From: Vicia villosa
Lineage: Eukaryota > Streptophyta > Magnoliopsida > Fabales > Fabaceae
DNA length: 64,000 nucleotides
Direction of reading: 5' to 3'
Assembly: GCF_029867415.1 (NCBI RefSeq)
Contig: NW_026705566.1
Span: 1-64,000 of the forward strand
Of this stretch, positions 46,735 to 58,275 are shown in pieces. How positions within the stretch are numbered: position 1 is the stretch's first letter; the number at the start of each line of letters is the position of its first letter. Below the pieces are notes generated by a model, which had not been told where the DNA came from, searched no databases, and saw only the letters and a list, made by a program, of their open reading frames with translations. A program made the translations under genes and the position numbers.

Positions 46735-47427
46735 GGCAAAAGTTAGGGAATAAAGCGTACGACTATGTCCCGTTTAGCTACCTACTCACCTTCGAGGTTC
46801 AACACATCAAAGGCACCGATCAGTCCAATCACTTTCTTCCAACAAGTGAGGGATGAGATACTCAAAGACAGATTGGCAATAGCAGAATTGAAACTTGACT
46901 GGATTGTTTTCACATAGCTATTTCTCTTTATAAGTACTTTTCAAAGTTTTATGACAATTTCCTACTACTAGGATTTTTGTCTCCTTGTACTAATTCGCCT
47001 ATTATGGCTCTTTTTCAAAAAATTAATGCAGCTCATGCTCAAAATCAACGTTTTCACTTTTTCTCTTTTGAATACGTAAACGTCCCAATGATAATTTTAA
47101 ATGAACATATGCATTTGAATATGACTGATGTTTATAAGAAAAACAGGAATAACATTCAGGTAGTGTCCCAATCATCTGGACATCATCCCGAAACCAGTTT
47201 CAGAGGAAAATTCCCCAACAGAGACATATTTCTCAGCAAATCCCTCTATGAGATTTTTTCTCCAACAAAATGATTCGAGAAATCTTATTCCCCAGCAGGG
47301 CTGTTCAAGATCACTATCCCCATAAGGTGTGGTCTCCACACCAAGGCTTGATCAAATAGTGCATCGGAGGATTATGCATCTTTCTCATTCCCATTCAAGG
47401 GGCATCAAAATCAGAACTTTCAAATTA
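46735..47427 (+). other. 3' untranslated spacer of Ogre A, left of copia D
   Basis: Colinear with 23224-23920 of B. No credible gene; an open frame at 46977-47273 is not conserved in B. Confidence 0.5.
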
Positions 47428-47432
47428 CCTTC
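47428..47432. repeat. Target-site duplication of copia D
   Basis: ccttc precedes D and recurs at 56355-56359. Ogre B has the uninterrupted equivalent near 23915. Confidence 0.92.
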
Positions 47433-48639
47433 TGAAGGATAGAAAAACACTTAGAAAGGGGGGGCTTGAATAAGTGTAGCTTTAAAAACTTGACAGATAA
47501 AAATAAAATGCACAGTTATTTTTATCCTGGTTCGTTGTTAACTAAACTACTCCAGTCCACCCCCACAGAGATGATTTACCTCAACTGAGGATTTAATCCA
47601 CTAATCGCACGGATTACAATGGTTCTCCACTTAGTCAGCAACTAAGTCTTCCAGAGTCTTCTGATCACACACTGATCACTCCAGGAACAACTACTTAGAT
47701 ACCCTCTAAGACTTTCTAGAGTATTCTGATCCACACGATCACTCTAGTTACAACCTGCTTAGATAACCTCTAAGACTTCCTAGAGTATTCTGATCCACAC
47801 GATCACTCTAGTTCCTTACAACTTAATGTAATCAATTCTAAGAGTATTACAATTTGCTTCTTAAAAGCTATAATCACAAACTGTGATATTTCTCTTAACG
47901 TTTAAGCTTAATCTCACTAATATATTACAACAGCAATGTAGTGAGCTTTGATGAAGATGAAGATTCTGAGCTTTGAATAGAACAGAGTTTCAGCAAGTTA
48001 ATATGAGTTGTTTTGTTCAGAATCGTTAACCTTGCTTCTCATCAGAACTTCATATTTATAGGCGTTGGAGAAGATGACCGTTGAGTGCATTTAATGCTTT
48101 GCGTGTTCCGTACAGCATCGCATTTAATGTTATACGCTTTTGTCAACTACCTCGAGCCTTGTTCACGCTGTGTCTACTGACGTTGCCTTTAATAGCTTTT
48201 AACGTTCCTTTTGTCAGTCAGCGTAGCTTGCCACTTGTACTTCCTTCTGATCTGATGTTTGTGAATACAACGTTTGAATATCATCAGAGTCAAACAGCTT
48301 GGTGCAAAGCATCTTCTGATCTTCTGACCTTGAAGTGCTTCTGTGCGTGATACCATCAGAACTTCATTGCTTCTGATCTCATGTTCTTCTGATGCTTCCA
48401 TAGACCCATGTTCTGATTCTGCTTCGACCATCTTCTGATGTCTTGCCAGACCATGTTCTGATGTTGCATGCTGAACCCTTTGAGACAAAGCTTCTGAGCG
48501 CTGAATTATGCATACTCTTTATATATTTCCTGAAAAGGAAATTGCATTGGATTAGAGTACCATATTATCTTAAGCAAAATTCATATTATTGTTATCATCA
48601 AAACTAAGATAATTGATCAGAATAAATCTTGTTCTAACA
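47433..48639 (-). repeat. 3' LTR (sense) of copia D
   Basis: 1207 bp, TGAAGGATAG to TTCTAACA on the plus strand; minus-strand TATAAATA at 48053-48060. No gene is seen; open frames at 48081-48350 and on the other strand are repeated in the partner LTR only because the sequences are nearly identical. Confidence 0.94.
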
Positions 48640-48653
48640 ATCTCCCCCTTTTT
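48640..48653 (-). other. Polypurine tract of copia D
   Basis: Minus-strand AAAAAGGGGGAGAT abuts the 3' LTR, as in C. Confidence 0.9.
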
Positions 48654-48874
48654 GATGATGACAAAAACATATATAAATGATATGAATTTGCGATCAGAAA
48701 GAGCAGACGGCAAAAGACAAATTACACAGCTATAGCATAAGCATGTGAATATGTCTCCCCCTGAGATTAACAATCTCCCCCTGAGATAAATAATCTCCCC
48801 CTGAAATAAATACTCGAAGAACTTTAATAAAAGACTTCCCTGATTATTTCGGTAGAGACGATCACATAAGCTTC

Positions 48875-49220
48875 TGTCTTCAGAGAATTCATAGCTTCTG
48901 ACTTCTGCTTCCATTGGACAGCTTCAGAACTAGAATTTCTTTAGATCCCTAGAACACTCACAGCTTCTGATTCCTGCTTCCACCTAGGACAGCTTCAGAA
49001 CTAGAATTTCTTTGATCTTCAGAACATTCACAGCTTCTGATTTCTGCTTCCATTTAGGACAGCTTCAGAACTTGAATTTCTTTGATCTTCAGAACATTCA
49101 CAGCTTCTGATTTCTGCTTCCATTTAGGACAGCTTCAGAACTTGAGTTTTCTGGATCTTTAGAAAATTCACAGCTTCTGATTTCTGCTTCCCTCGGATAG
49201 CTTCAGAGCTTTGAATTTCT
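48875..49220 (-). repeat. About 69-bp tandem repeat in the 3' UTR of copia D
   Basis: Five imperfect units with the order CTTCAGA, ACAGCTTCTGA, CTTGCTTCC-like, GGACAGCTTCAGAAC. Homologous to the four-unit, 68-bp array of C. Confidence 0.82.
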
Positions 49221-49736
49221 ACCAACATCACTTCATGCTAGATTTGTATCAGAACATTGTTGAATGTACCAGAGCATCATCAGAGCATCTCTACATCCTG
49301 AAATGTTACAGAACAAAAACTAAACGACAAAAGTCAGCATGAACGAGTCAGAACATAAAATGTATATTAGAACACATGATATGTATCAGAGCCATATAGG
49401 CTAAAATAATGTATCAGAGCAAATAGAATTTTGTCAGAGCAAATAGACAAATATGGATCAAATTCTATTATCAGTGCTTCTGATTCATTCTTCTTTCTTG
49501 CTTCTGATTTCTGAAGCTTGACAGCACTTAGCTTGCTTCAGTTTCCATGAGCTTATTCTTTTTACAGAATAACACTTCTTATGGTTTTGCTTCTTGTGTT
49601 TGCTTTGAAGATTCTCTTCACTTCTTTATACCTGCAAAACACTTAAACCATATAGAACTTGCAGTTCTTGTTAGTAAATGTGTGGGAGCTTTACCCAGCA
49701 ACTGATAGATTAATCAAATCATTTATCATTTATCTT

Positions 49737-49748
49737 CTCCCCCTTTTT
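49737..49748 (-). other. Second polypurine-tract-like site of copia D
   Basis: Minus-strand AAAAAGGGGGAG about 1.1 kb upstream (sense) of the terminal PPT; the same arrangement as in C. Confidence 0.6.
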
Positions 49749-49910
49749 GTCATAACATCAAAAAGAATATTTAAAAGATTCAGATGCAAAGCAAGAGACA
49801 AAAGGAAAGAAACACAAATAACTTTTCATTGATTTCAACAAGAAAGATTACAAGAGAGGAATGCAGGAAAACAGATGCAACAAGGAAAGAAAACTACAAA
49901 GACCAAAGGA

Positions 49911-49960
49911 CTAAGATCCTAGCCTACGCAAAATCCGCGCCAGAACATCATGAATCCCGA
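49911..49960 (-). pseudogene. C-terminal remnant of the extra ORF in copia D
   Basis: Only about the last 15 codons remain (I-H-D-V-L-A-R-I-L-x-R-L-G-S and stop, against I-H-D-I-L-A-Q-I-L-S-R-L-G-S in C). The sequence then jumps to the region that in C lies upstream of the ORF promoter, so about 1.47 kb is deleted. Confidence 0.88.
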
Positions 49961-50129
49961 GATAAAACGTTACAGCTGTTTTGCTTTAAAAGAGGTTCTG
50001 AATCAACTTAGACAATGAAACGTTAGTAATAACCGAATCATAATTTCTAAAAGATTTCAATCAGAACTTCTGAAAAAAAAATCCACATTCATTTCAGAAG
50101 ATACTCATACGTAAGAACTTCTCATCTTC

Positions 50130-53100
50130 TCATTCTGGGCATAAATCCATACTGATGTTCTTCAGAATGAACTTAAACCTATCTTCAGCCAGGGGTTTTG
50201 TAAAGATATCAGCCCATTGATGGTCTGTATCCACAAAGTTTAAAGATATAACACCCTTCTGAACATAGTCCCTTATGAAATGATGTTTAATCTCAATATG
50301 TTTAGCCTTTGAATGAAGAATAGGATTCTTAGATAAACATATAGCAGAAGTATTATCACAGAATATAGGAATGTTACTCTCATATATCTGATAATCTTCT
50401 AACTGACTCTTCATCCAGAGCATCTGTGTACTGCAACCAGCAGCAGCGACATATTCTGCTTCTGTTGTTGATAGAGCAATAGTTGCTTGCTTCTTGCTAT
50501 ACCAGGAGATCAAATGACTTCCAAGAAATTGGCAACTTCCTGAAGTACTCTTTCTTTCAATTCTGTCTCCAGCATAGTCAGCATCGCAGAATCCTACTAA
50601 GTTGTATTCTTTAGATTTTCTGTAAACTAAGCCAACATTAGTAGTACCTTTCAGATACCTTAGAATTCTCTTAACAGCAGTTAAATGAGATTCTCTAGGA
50701 TCTGATTGGAATCTAGCACACAAACAAACACTAAACAGAATGTCAGGTCTAGAAGCAGTCAAATATAGAAGAGATCCAATCATACCTCTGTATAACTTCT
50801 GATCTACCTTCTTACTTACCTCATCCTTACCTAGGATGCATGTTGGATGCATAGGAGTTTTGGCTTCTTTGCAGTCTAGAAGATTAAACTTCTTCAGAAG
50901 TTCCTTCACATACTTGGTTTGGTGAACATACGTTCCTTCTGATGTTTGATTTATTTGTATTCCAAGGAAATACTTGAGTTCTCCTATCATGCTCATTTCA
51001 AACTCAGCCTGCATAGACTCAGCAAACTCCTTTCCAAGTGTAGCATTAGATGTTCCAAAAATAATATCATCTACATATATTTGACAAATTAAAATATCCC
51101 TTTTAAAGGTTTTACAAAAGAGAGTAGTGTCCACTTTTCCTCTAGTGAAACCATTATCCAGAAGGAAAGAACTTAAGCGTTCATACCAAGCTCTGGGAGC
51201 TTGTTTCAATCCATACAACGATTTCTTTAGTTTAAAAACATGATTAGGAGACATAGAGTCTTCAAAACCAGGAGGTTGATGGACATAAACTTCTTCATCT
51301 ATATAACCATTTAAGAAGGCACTCTTAACATCCATCTGATAGAGAGTGATGTTATGTTGAGTGGCAAATGAAATTAATAGACGAATAGATTCTAACCTGG
51401 CCACTGGTGCAAAGGTTTCTGTATAGTCAATCCCTTCTTGCTGACTATAACCCTGAGCCACCAGTCTGGCTTTGTTGCTTACCACTTCACCTTTCTCACT
51501 GAGCTTGTTTCTGAAGACCCATTTTGTACCGATTATATTGAATCCATCTGGTCTAGGAACAAGATCCCAAACATCATTCCTTGTAAACTGATTCAGTTCT
51601 TCTTGCATAGCAATTATCCAGTCTGGATCTTCTAGAGCATGATCAACAGAGGTTGGCTCGATCAAAGATACAAGACCTAATTGACAGTCTGCATTGTTCT
51701 TAAGGAATGCTCTTGTTCTGATTGGATCATCCTTCTTTCCAAGAATGACATCTTCTGAATGACCAGAGATGAGTCTGGATGATCTTCTGACAGATGGTTC
51801 TTCAGAAATGCTTAGATTCTCCAGAGAAGCTGATACTTGATCTTCAGATTCTTTGCTTCTGAGAAGCTCTGCTTCTGATGCGTTGCTTCTTGGCTCAACA
51901 ACTTCTGATATATCAATATCACAATCTGCAAAATTATCAAACTGCTTTGGTTTTTCAGAACCAAGCTTATCATCAAACCTGATATTGATTGATTCTTCCA
52001 CAATCAATGTTTCAGTATTGTATACTCTGTAGCCTTTTGAGCGTTCAGAATATCCAAGAAGGAAACATTTTTGTGCTTTGGAATCAAACTTACCAAGATG
52101 ATCTTTAGTGTTCAGAATAAAGCATACACATCCAAAAGGATGGAAATATGAAATGTTGGGCTTTTTATTCTTCCACAATTCATAAGGAGTCTTATTTAGA
52201 ATAGGTCTGATAGAGATTCTATTCTGAATATAGCATGCAGTGTTTATTGCTTCTCCCAGAAATGCTTAGCCATATTGGTTTCATTGATCATGGTTCTGAC
52301 CATTTCTTGCAGAGTCCTATTCTTTCGTTCTACAACTCCATTTTGCTGTGGAGTTCTAGGACAAGAGAAATCATGGGCAATACCATTTTCTTTGAAGAAT
52401 TCTTCAAAGGATCTGTTCTCAAATTCACCACCATGATCACTTCTGACCTTTATGATTTTACACTCTTTTTCAGATTGAATCTGAATGCAGAAATCAAAGA
52501 ACACTGAATGAGACTCATCCTTGTGTTTCAAGAATTTTACCCACGTCCAGCGGCTATAATCATCTACGATGACTAATCCATATTTCTTCCCTCTGACAGA
52601 TGCTGTTTTGACTGGGCCAAACAGATCAATGTGCAAGAGTTCTAATGGCCTTGAGGTAGAAACAACATTCTTGGACTTGAATGCAGGTTTGGAGAACTTG
52701 CCCTTCTGACATGCTTCACAAAGAGCATCTGATTTGAATTTCAGATTAGGGAGTCCTCTGACAAGATCCAGTTTGTTAATCTGAGAAATCTTTCTCAAAC
52801 TAGCATGACCTAATCTTCTGTGCCAGACCCACTGCTCTTCAGAAACAGACATAAGACAAGTCACCTTCTGACTCATAAGATCTTGCAGATCTGTCTTATA
52901 AATGTTGTTCTTCCTCTTGCCTGTAAATAGGATTGAGCCATCCTTCTGATTTACAGCCTTGCAAGACTTTTGATTAAAGATTATATCATAACCATTGTCA
53001 CTCAATTGACTGATAGATAAGAGGTTATGTGTTAATCCTTCTACAAGAAGTACATTAGAAATGGAAGGAGAGTTACCAGACTTTATAGTTCCAGAGCCAA

Positions 53101-53263
53101 TTATCTTGCCCTTCTGATCTCCTCCAAACTTGACTTCTCCTCCAGACTTAAGCACCAGGTCTTGGAACATAGACCTTCTTCCTGTCATGTGTCGTGAGCA
53201 TCCAGAGTCCAGGTACCACGACATGTTGTGCTTTGTCCTTTTTGCAGCCAAGGATATCTGCAA
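50130..53263 (-). pseudogene. pol: pol of copia D (PR-INT-RT-RH), one frameshift
   Basis: Protease W-Y-L-D-S-G-C-S-R-H-M, H-R-R-L-G-H, integrase core (D-D-Y-S-R, P-Q-Q-N-G-V-V-E-R), RT (D-V-K-S-A-F-L-N-G, S-L-Y-G-L-K-Q-A, Y-V-D-D), RNase H (C-D-A-D-Y-A-G-D, T-E-A-E-Y). One base is lost near 52252 in the integrase after A-K-H-F-W, splitting the frame into 53263-52244 and 52178-50130. No other lesion is seen. The start shown is the first start-like codon in a frame that remains open further upstream; expression probably depends on frameshifting from gag or on splicing. Confidence 0.92.
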
Positions 53264-55061
53264 TAGGAATAATCTTATCCTTAGGTACCCACATTTTCTT
53301 GGGTCCTTTCTTGTTAGATTTTCTCAAGTTCTGATTGAACTTGGGTTTAACATTGTAAGCAATAGGAGGAACAGCATGATAATTTTTAATGTGAGTTTCA
53401 TGATATTTCCTAGGTTGTGTCACATGCTTTTTGGTGTGTGTTATGTGAAAACTTTGAGCATGTGAAGTGTGCCTAATATCATGGGAGTGGCCATACTTGA
53501 ACTGATCATACAATGGCTTGTATGTGAATTTCATTTCATCAACAGGTTCAAGTTTGTATGGGGTTTCACCCTCAAAACCAATGCCGACTCTTTTGTTTCC
53601 AGACACAGCATATATCATAGAAGCTAGCTGACTTCTGCCAATACTTCTAGATAAGAACTTCCTGAAACTTAAATCATATTCTTTCAGAATATGGTTTAGA
53701 CTATGAGTGGATTTTTCTGAATCAGAAGGAGATCCAACATTATTGGATAATTTTAAAAGTTTTTCTTTTAATTCAGAATTCTCCAACTCAAGCTTCTTTG
53801 TTTCAAATTCAAATAGCTTTTTCAGCTTTTTGTATTTGAGACTAATCTGAGACTTGAATTCCAGAAGTTCTGTTAGACCGGAAACTAACTCATCTCTAGT
53901 AAGTTCAGAGAATACCTCTTTAGAATCTGATTCTGATGTAGATTCTGATCCGTCATCTTCTGTCGCCATCAGCGCACAGTTAGCCTGCTCATCTTCAGAG
54001 TCTGAATCATCTTCTGACTCATCCCAGGTTGCCATAAGACCTTTCTTCTTATGAAACTTCTTCTTGGGATTTTCCTTCTGAAGTTTTGGACATTCATTCT
54101 TGAAGTGTCCAGACTCATTGCATTCATAGCACATGACCTTCTTCTTGTCAAATCTTCTGTCATCAGAAGATTCTCCATGTTCAAATTTCTTTGAACTTCT
54201 GACGCCTCTGAACTTCCTTTGCTTGTTCTTCCAGAGTTGATTTAGCCTTCTGGAGATCAAGGACAGTTCATTTTCTTCTTCAGATTCTGATTCTTCAGGA
54301 TCTTCTTCTCTAGCCTGAAAAGCGTTAGTGCATTTCTTGATATTGGATTTTAATGCAATAGACTTACCTTTCTTTTGAGGCTCGTTTGCATCCAGTTCAA
54401 TTTCATGACTCCTCAGGGCACTGATCAGCTCTTCCAAAGAGACTTCATTTAGATTCTTCGCAATCTTAAATGCAGTTACCATAGGACCCCATCTTCTGGG
54501 TAAGCTTCTGATGATCTTCTTTACGTGATCAGCCTTGGTGTATCCCTTGTCAAGAACTCTCAATCCAGCAGTAAGAGTTTGAAATCTTGAAAACATCTTT
54601 TCAATGTCTTCATCATCCTCCATCTTGAAGGCTTCATACTTCTGGATTAAAGCGAGAGCTTTAGTCTCCTTGACTTGAGCATTTCCTTCATGAGTCATTT
54701 TCAAGGACTCATATATGTCATAGGCCGTTTCCCTGTTAGATATCTTCTCATACTCAGCATGAGAGATAGCATTCAGCAAAACAGTTCTGCATTTATGATG
54801 ATTCCTGAAAAGCTTCTTCTGATCATCACTCATTTCTTGCCTTGTCAGCTTTACGCCACTGGCATTTACTGGATGTTTGTAACCATCCATCAGAAGATCC
54901 CATAGATCACCATCAAGACCAAGAAAGTAACTTTCCAGTTTATCTTTCCAGTATTCAAAGTTTTCACCATCAAATACCGGCGGTCTAGTATAACCATTGT
55001 TACCGTTGTGTTGCTCAGCAGAGCCAGATGTAGATGTAGACTTTGCATTTTCATCAGCCAT
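53148..55061 (-). CDS. gag: gag of copia D, intact (637 aa)
   Basis: Starts MADENAKSTST. Gag domain residues about 25-230 (W-K-D-K-L-E-S-Y, L-M-D-G-Y, F-S-R-F-Q-T-L), then an acidic stretch, a CCHC knuckle (C-Y-E-C-N-E-S-G-H-F-K-N-E-C, near 54115), a second acidic region, a coiled-coil-like block rich in L, E and K (about 395-450), and a basic H/K-rich tail. It forms the virus-like particle. Its last 116 nt overlap the protease frame (+1). Confidence 0.9.
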   Translation of the reverse strand: MADENAKSTSTSGSAEQHNGNNGYTRPPVFDGENFEYWKDKLESYFLGLDGDLWDLLMDGYKHPVNASGVKLTRQEMSDDQKKLFRNHHKCRTVLLNAISHAEYEKISNRETAYDIYESLKMTHEGNAQVKETKALALIQKYEAFKMEDDEDIEKMFSRFQTLTAGLRVLDKGYTKADHVKKIIRSLPRRWGPMVTAFKIAKNLNEVSLEELISALRSHEIELDANEPQKKGKSIALKSNIKKCTNAFQAREEDPEESESEEENELSLISRRLNQLWKNKQRKFRGVRSSKKFEHGESSDDRRFDKKKVMCYECNESGHFKNECPKLQKENPKKKFHKKKGLMATWDESEDDSDSEDEQANCALMATEDDGSESTSESDSKEVFSELTRDELVSGLTELLEFKSQISLKYKKLKKLFEFETKKLELENSELKEKLLKLSNNVGSPSDSEKSTHSLNHILKEYDLSFRKFLSRSIGRSQLASMIYAVSGNKRVGIGFEGETPYKLEPVDEMKFTYKPLYDQFKYGHSHDIRHTSHAQSFHITHTKKHVTQPRKYHETHIKNYHAVPPIAYNVKPKFNQNLRKSNKKGPKKMWVPKDKIIPIADILGCKKDKAQHVVVPGLWMLTTHDRKKVYVPRPGA

Positions 55062-55133
55062 CTTTTACTGAAGCGTTTTTCTCTTCCTGAATCTTTTCTA
55101 AACACGGTTAAGTGCTTGCACCTTAGAACCGGC

Positions 55134-55145
55134 GCTCTGATGCCA
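55134..55145 (-). promoter_or_regulatory. Primer binding site of copia D (initiator tRNA-Met type)
   Basis: Minus-strand TGGCATCAGAGC two bases after the 5' LTR, identical to C. Confidence 0.85.
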
Positions 55146-55147
55146 AT

Positions 55148-56354
55148 TGAAGGATAGAAAAACACTTAGAAAGAGGGGGTTTGAATAAGTGTAGCTTTAA
55201 AAACTTGACAGATAAAAATAAAATGCACAGTTATTTTTATCCTGGTTCGTTGTTAACTAAACTACTCCAGTCCACCCCCACAGAGATGATTTACCTCAAC
55301 TGAGGATTTAATCCACTAATCGCACGGATTACAATGGTTCTCCACTTAGTCAGCAACTAAGTCTTCCAGAGTCTTCTGATCACACACTGATCACTCCAGG
55401 AACAACTGCTTAGATACCCTCTAAGACTTTCTAGAGTATTCTGATCCACACGATCACTCTAGTTACAACCTGCTTAGATAACCTCTAAGACTTCCTAGAG
55501 TATTCTGATCCACACGATCACTCTAGTTCCTTACAACTTAATGTAATCAATTCTAAGAGTATTACAATTTGCTTCTTAAAAGCTATAATCACAAATTGTG
55601 ATATTTCTCTTAACGTTTAAGCTTAATCTCACTAATATATTACAACAGCAATGTAGTGAGCTTTGATGAAGATGAAGATTCTGAGCTTTGAATAGAACAG
55701 AGTTTCAGCAAGTTAATATGAGTTGTTTTGTTCAGAATCGTTAACCTTGCTTCTCATCAGAACTTCATATTTATAGGCGTTAGAGAAGATGACCGTTGAG
55801 TGCATTTAATGCTTTGCGTGTTCCGTACAGCATCGCATTTAATGTTATACGCTTTTGTCAACTACCTCGAGCCTTGTTCACGCTGTGTCTACTGACGTTG
55901 CCTTTAATAGCTTTTAACGTTCCTTTTGTCAGTCAGCGTAGCTTGCCACTTGTACTTCCTTCTGATCTGATGTTTGTGAATACAACGTTTGAATATCATC
56001 AGAGTCAAACAGCTTGGTGCAAAGCATCTTCTGATCTTCTGACCTTGAAGTGCTTCTGTGCGTGATACCATCAGAACTTCATTGCTTCTGATCTCATGTT
56101 CTTCTGATGCTTCCATAGACCCATGTTCTGATTCTGCTTCGACCATCTTCTGATGTCTTGCCAGACCATGTTCTGATGTTGCATGCTGAACCCTTTGAGA
56201 CAAAGCTTCTGAGTGCTGAATTATGCATACTCTTTATATATTTCCTGAAAAGGAAATTGCATTGGATTAGAGTACCATATTATCTTAAGCAAAATTCATA
56301 TTATTGTTATCATCAAAACTAAGATAATTGATCAGAACAAATCTTGTTCTAACA
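55148..56354 (-). repeat. 5' LTR (sense) of copia D
   Basis: 1207 bp, about seven differences from the other LTR; minus-strand TATAAATA at 55768-55775. No gene is seen. Confidence 0.94.
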
Positions 56355-56359
56355 CCTTC

Positions 56360-56806
56360 ATCCCCAAGCGGTAATCAAAGATCCCTCAACAGAGTACTCT
56401 GGTCCGTGAGGAATTTACCCAGCCGAGTATACTCGAACAAGATAGCAAAAAATCATCAACAATCATCAATGCCTTCATTTCCAAAATAACAAGCAGGGAT
56501 TTATTTTCCCAACCAGAAGTTTGATACGCTCTAAATTGCATAAGTCATACATCATACATCATACGCATATTCATACACAGCATATAATGTTTCATGACAA
56601 ACACATACATAACATGCACGTTTCTCATTTATTTTGAGAATCTCGACATATACATCCTCAGCAGATTTGTTCTCAATCACATACAGTGTTCCTCTGGTTT
56701 CTATTCAGACGAACATTCCTCTCAGATATAATCAAGCCAAAGATTCATTCTGAAGAGATCTCTCTTTTCAAAACACCTATCAACTCAAAAAAATAAGCAA
56801 CATAGA
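56360..56806 (+). other. 3' untranslated spacer of Ogre A, right of copia D
   Basis: Colinear with about 23921-24410 of B, with a short ACATCAT run near 56545. No gene is seen. Confidence 0.5.
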
Positions 56807-57172
56807 TCTAAGTCGATACCTTGGACGGTTCCTTAAAAATCTACCATCAAAGATCTAAAGTCGATACCTTGGACGGTTCCTTAATGATCTACCATAAAAG
56901 ATCTAAACCTCAGACGGTTCCACAACGATCAACCTTCAAAGATCTAAACGGGATACCTCAGACGGTTCCTCAACGATCTACCATCAGATCTAAGTCGATA
57001 CCTCAGACGGTTCCACTATGATCAACCTTCAAAGATCAAAAGCTGATACCTCAGACGGTTCCTCATAGATCAACTTTCAAAAATCTAAAACGGAAACTTT
57101 GGACAGTTCCGTAACAATCAGCCTCCCAGACTTAAAGCGGTAACCTTGAACGGTTCCGAAACGGTCAACGCA
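56807..57172 (+). repeat. Degenerate 48-bp minisatellite in the 3' UTR of Ogre A
   Basis: About eight units homologous to the B array (core ACCTCAGACGGTTCC) but with units of about 41-48 bp and many substitutions. The last two units correspond to the degenerate end of the B array. Confidence 0.85.
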
Positions 57173-57423
57173 AAGGTTTTCAAATCCTTCATCAAGATAT
57201 AATCAAAGGATTCATTCTGATGAACAAACCATCAATACATTCAATAGATGGCATCTGAAAGCCTATCTCAGGTAATGTTATGATCTGCCAACAACATCTC
57301 TCAAACAATACTCAAATGCAATTTCCAACATCACTTCCGTGGAGGTAAGTGAAAATTTTCAGGGCATTTAAAATATTCAATCATCTTCTACCTTCAGATT
57401 CCAAACAGTCTCTTCAGGTTTAA

Positions 57424-57443
57424 GAAGATTGAATAGGGGCAAC
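57424..57443 (+). other. Polypurine tract of Ogre A
   Basis: AAGATTGAATAGGGGCAAC directly precedes the 3' LTR, identical to B. Confidence 0.7.
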
Positions 57444-58008
57444 TGTTATACCCCAAAATTTGCCCGCATCTTTTTCAGAAAAAAAAGGCAACAGACTTCT
57501 GTCTAAAAATTGGGAGTTTCATATAATCTTGGATTTTATTTCACAAATATCCTGATTTTTATGAATACTCGGTTTTTAGAATTTTTCTTATATGGTATTT
57601 TGGTTCGCTGTTGAATTTATTCTCACAAAAAACGCCAAATAATGTTTATCATTTCACACACGCTGTTTATTTGAGATTTATTTACAGATAAATAGCACTG
57701 ACGCAATTGGTACAGAATTAAATCTTTTTGCAGGCGCAGAGTCCGGGGATTCAGACTGTACTGGTAACAAGTAAATTATTATTAGTTTTTGTTTCCCACT
57801 AATTTTTGTACTATATTCTATTATTTTCAAAATCTTTTCCTTTCTTTTCAAATCTCTTTCTTTCAAAATCAAATCCTAACTTTATTCTACACATCTCTCT
57901 TTTTCAAACCCTACCACACACTTTCTTTCAAATCCTACTACCACTCAAGTTTTCCTTTTTTGTACGGAATCACTTCATTCCCCAACGTCTCTATCCTTCT
58001 TTTTACTC

Positions 58009-58016
58009 TATAAATA
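58009..58016 (+). promoter_or_regulatory. TATA box of the Ogre A 3' LTR
   Basis: TATAAATA at the conserved position; it could drive read-out transcription toward the right flank, which is antisense to the GMP synthase-like exons. Confidence 0.65.
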
Positions 58017-58107
58017 CATCTCATTTTTTCCATAAAATCTCACATCAAATTTTAACTCATCTCTCAAATTTCTACCTCATATTCATTCTCTCTTCTTCCC
58101 GGCAAAA

Positions 58108-58275
58108 ATGGCGAAGCGGATGGATACGTGTTTTCTTATGGTCATCACCGTCGTGGTGGTAATCATGTCTTTCTTCTGTCTGCATAGTCCTGAAAAATGC
58201 GGACCTGGGTTGTTTACACTCCCAATCATCTATATGTTATTATTTATAGCATGGGTTATTAATCGTCATTCTTAA
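58108..58275 (+). CDS. Small LTR-encoded two-TM protein (55 aa), 3' LTR of A
   Basis: Open, same length. It differs from the 5' LTR copy at W4 and C53 (both R here), the residues shared with the two B copies, so this copy is closer to the family consensus. Confidence 0.55.
   Translation: MAKRMDTCFLMVITVVVVIMSFFCLHSPEKCGPGLFTLPIIYMLLFIAWVINRHS

Larger units (their letters stand above)
47433..56354 (-). mobile_element. Copia D: young SIRE/Maximus-like Ty1/copia element in the 3' UTR of Ogre A
   Basis: 8922 bp on the minus strand. The LTRs are equal in length (1207 bp) and differ at about seven positions by eye, so insertion is recent. Gag is open; pol has one frameshift near 52252; the extra 3' ORF present in C is almost completely deleted. 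PBS, PPT and the second PPT-like site are present. Confidence 0.94.

Noticed and set aside
46977..47273. 98-codon ORF in the 3' UTR of Ogre A
   Set aside because: The homologous stretch of Ogre B does not keep the frame.
48081..48350. 89-codon ORF identical in both LTRs of copia D
   Set aside because: Identity follows from the recent insertion; the frame is not kept in the LTRs of C.
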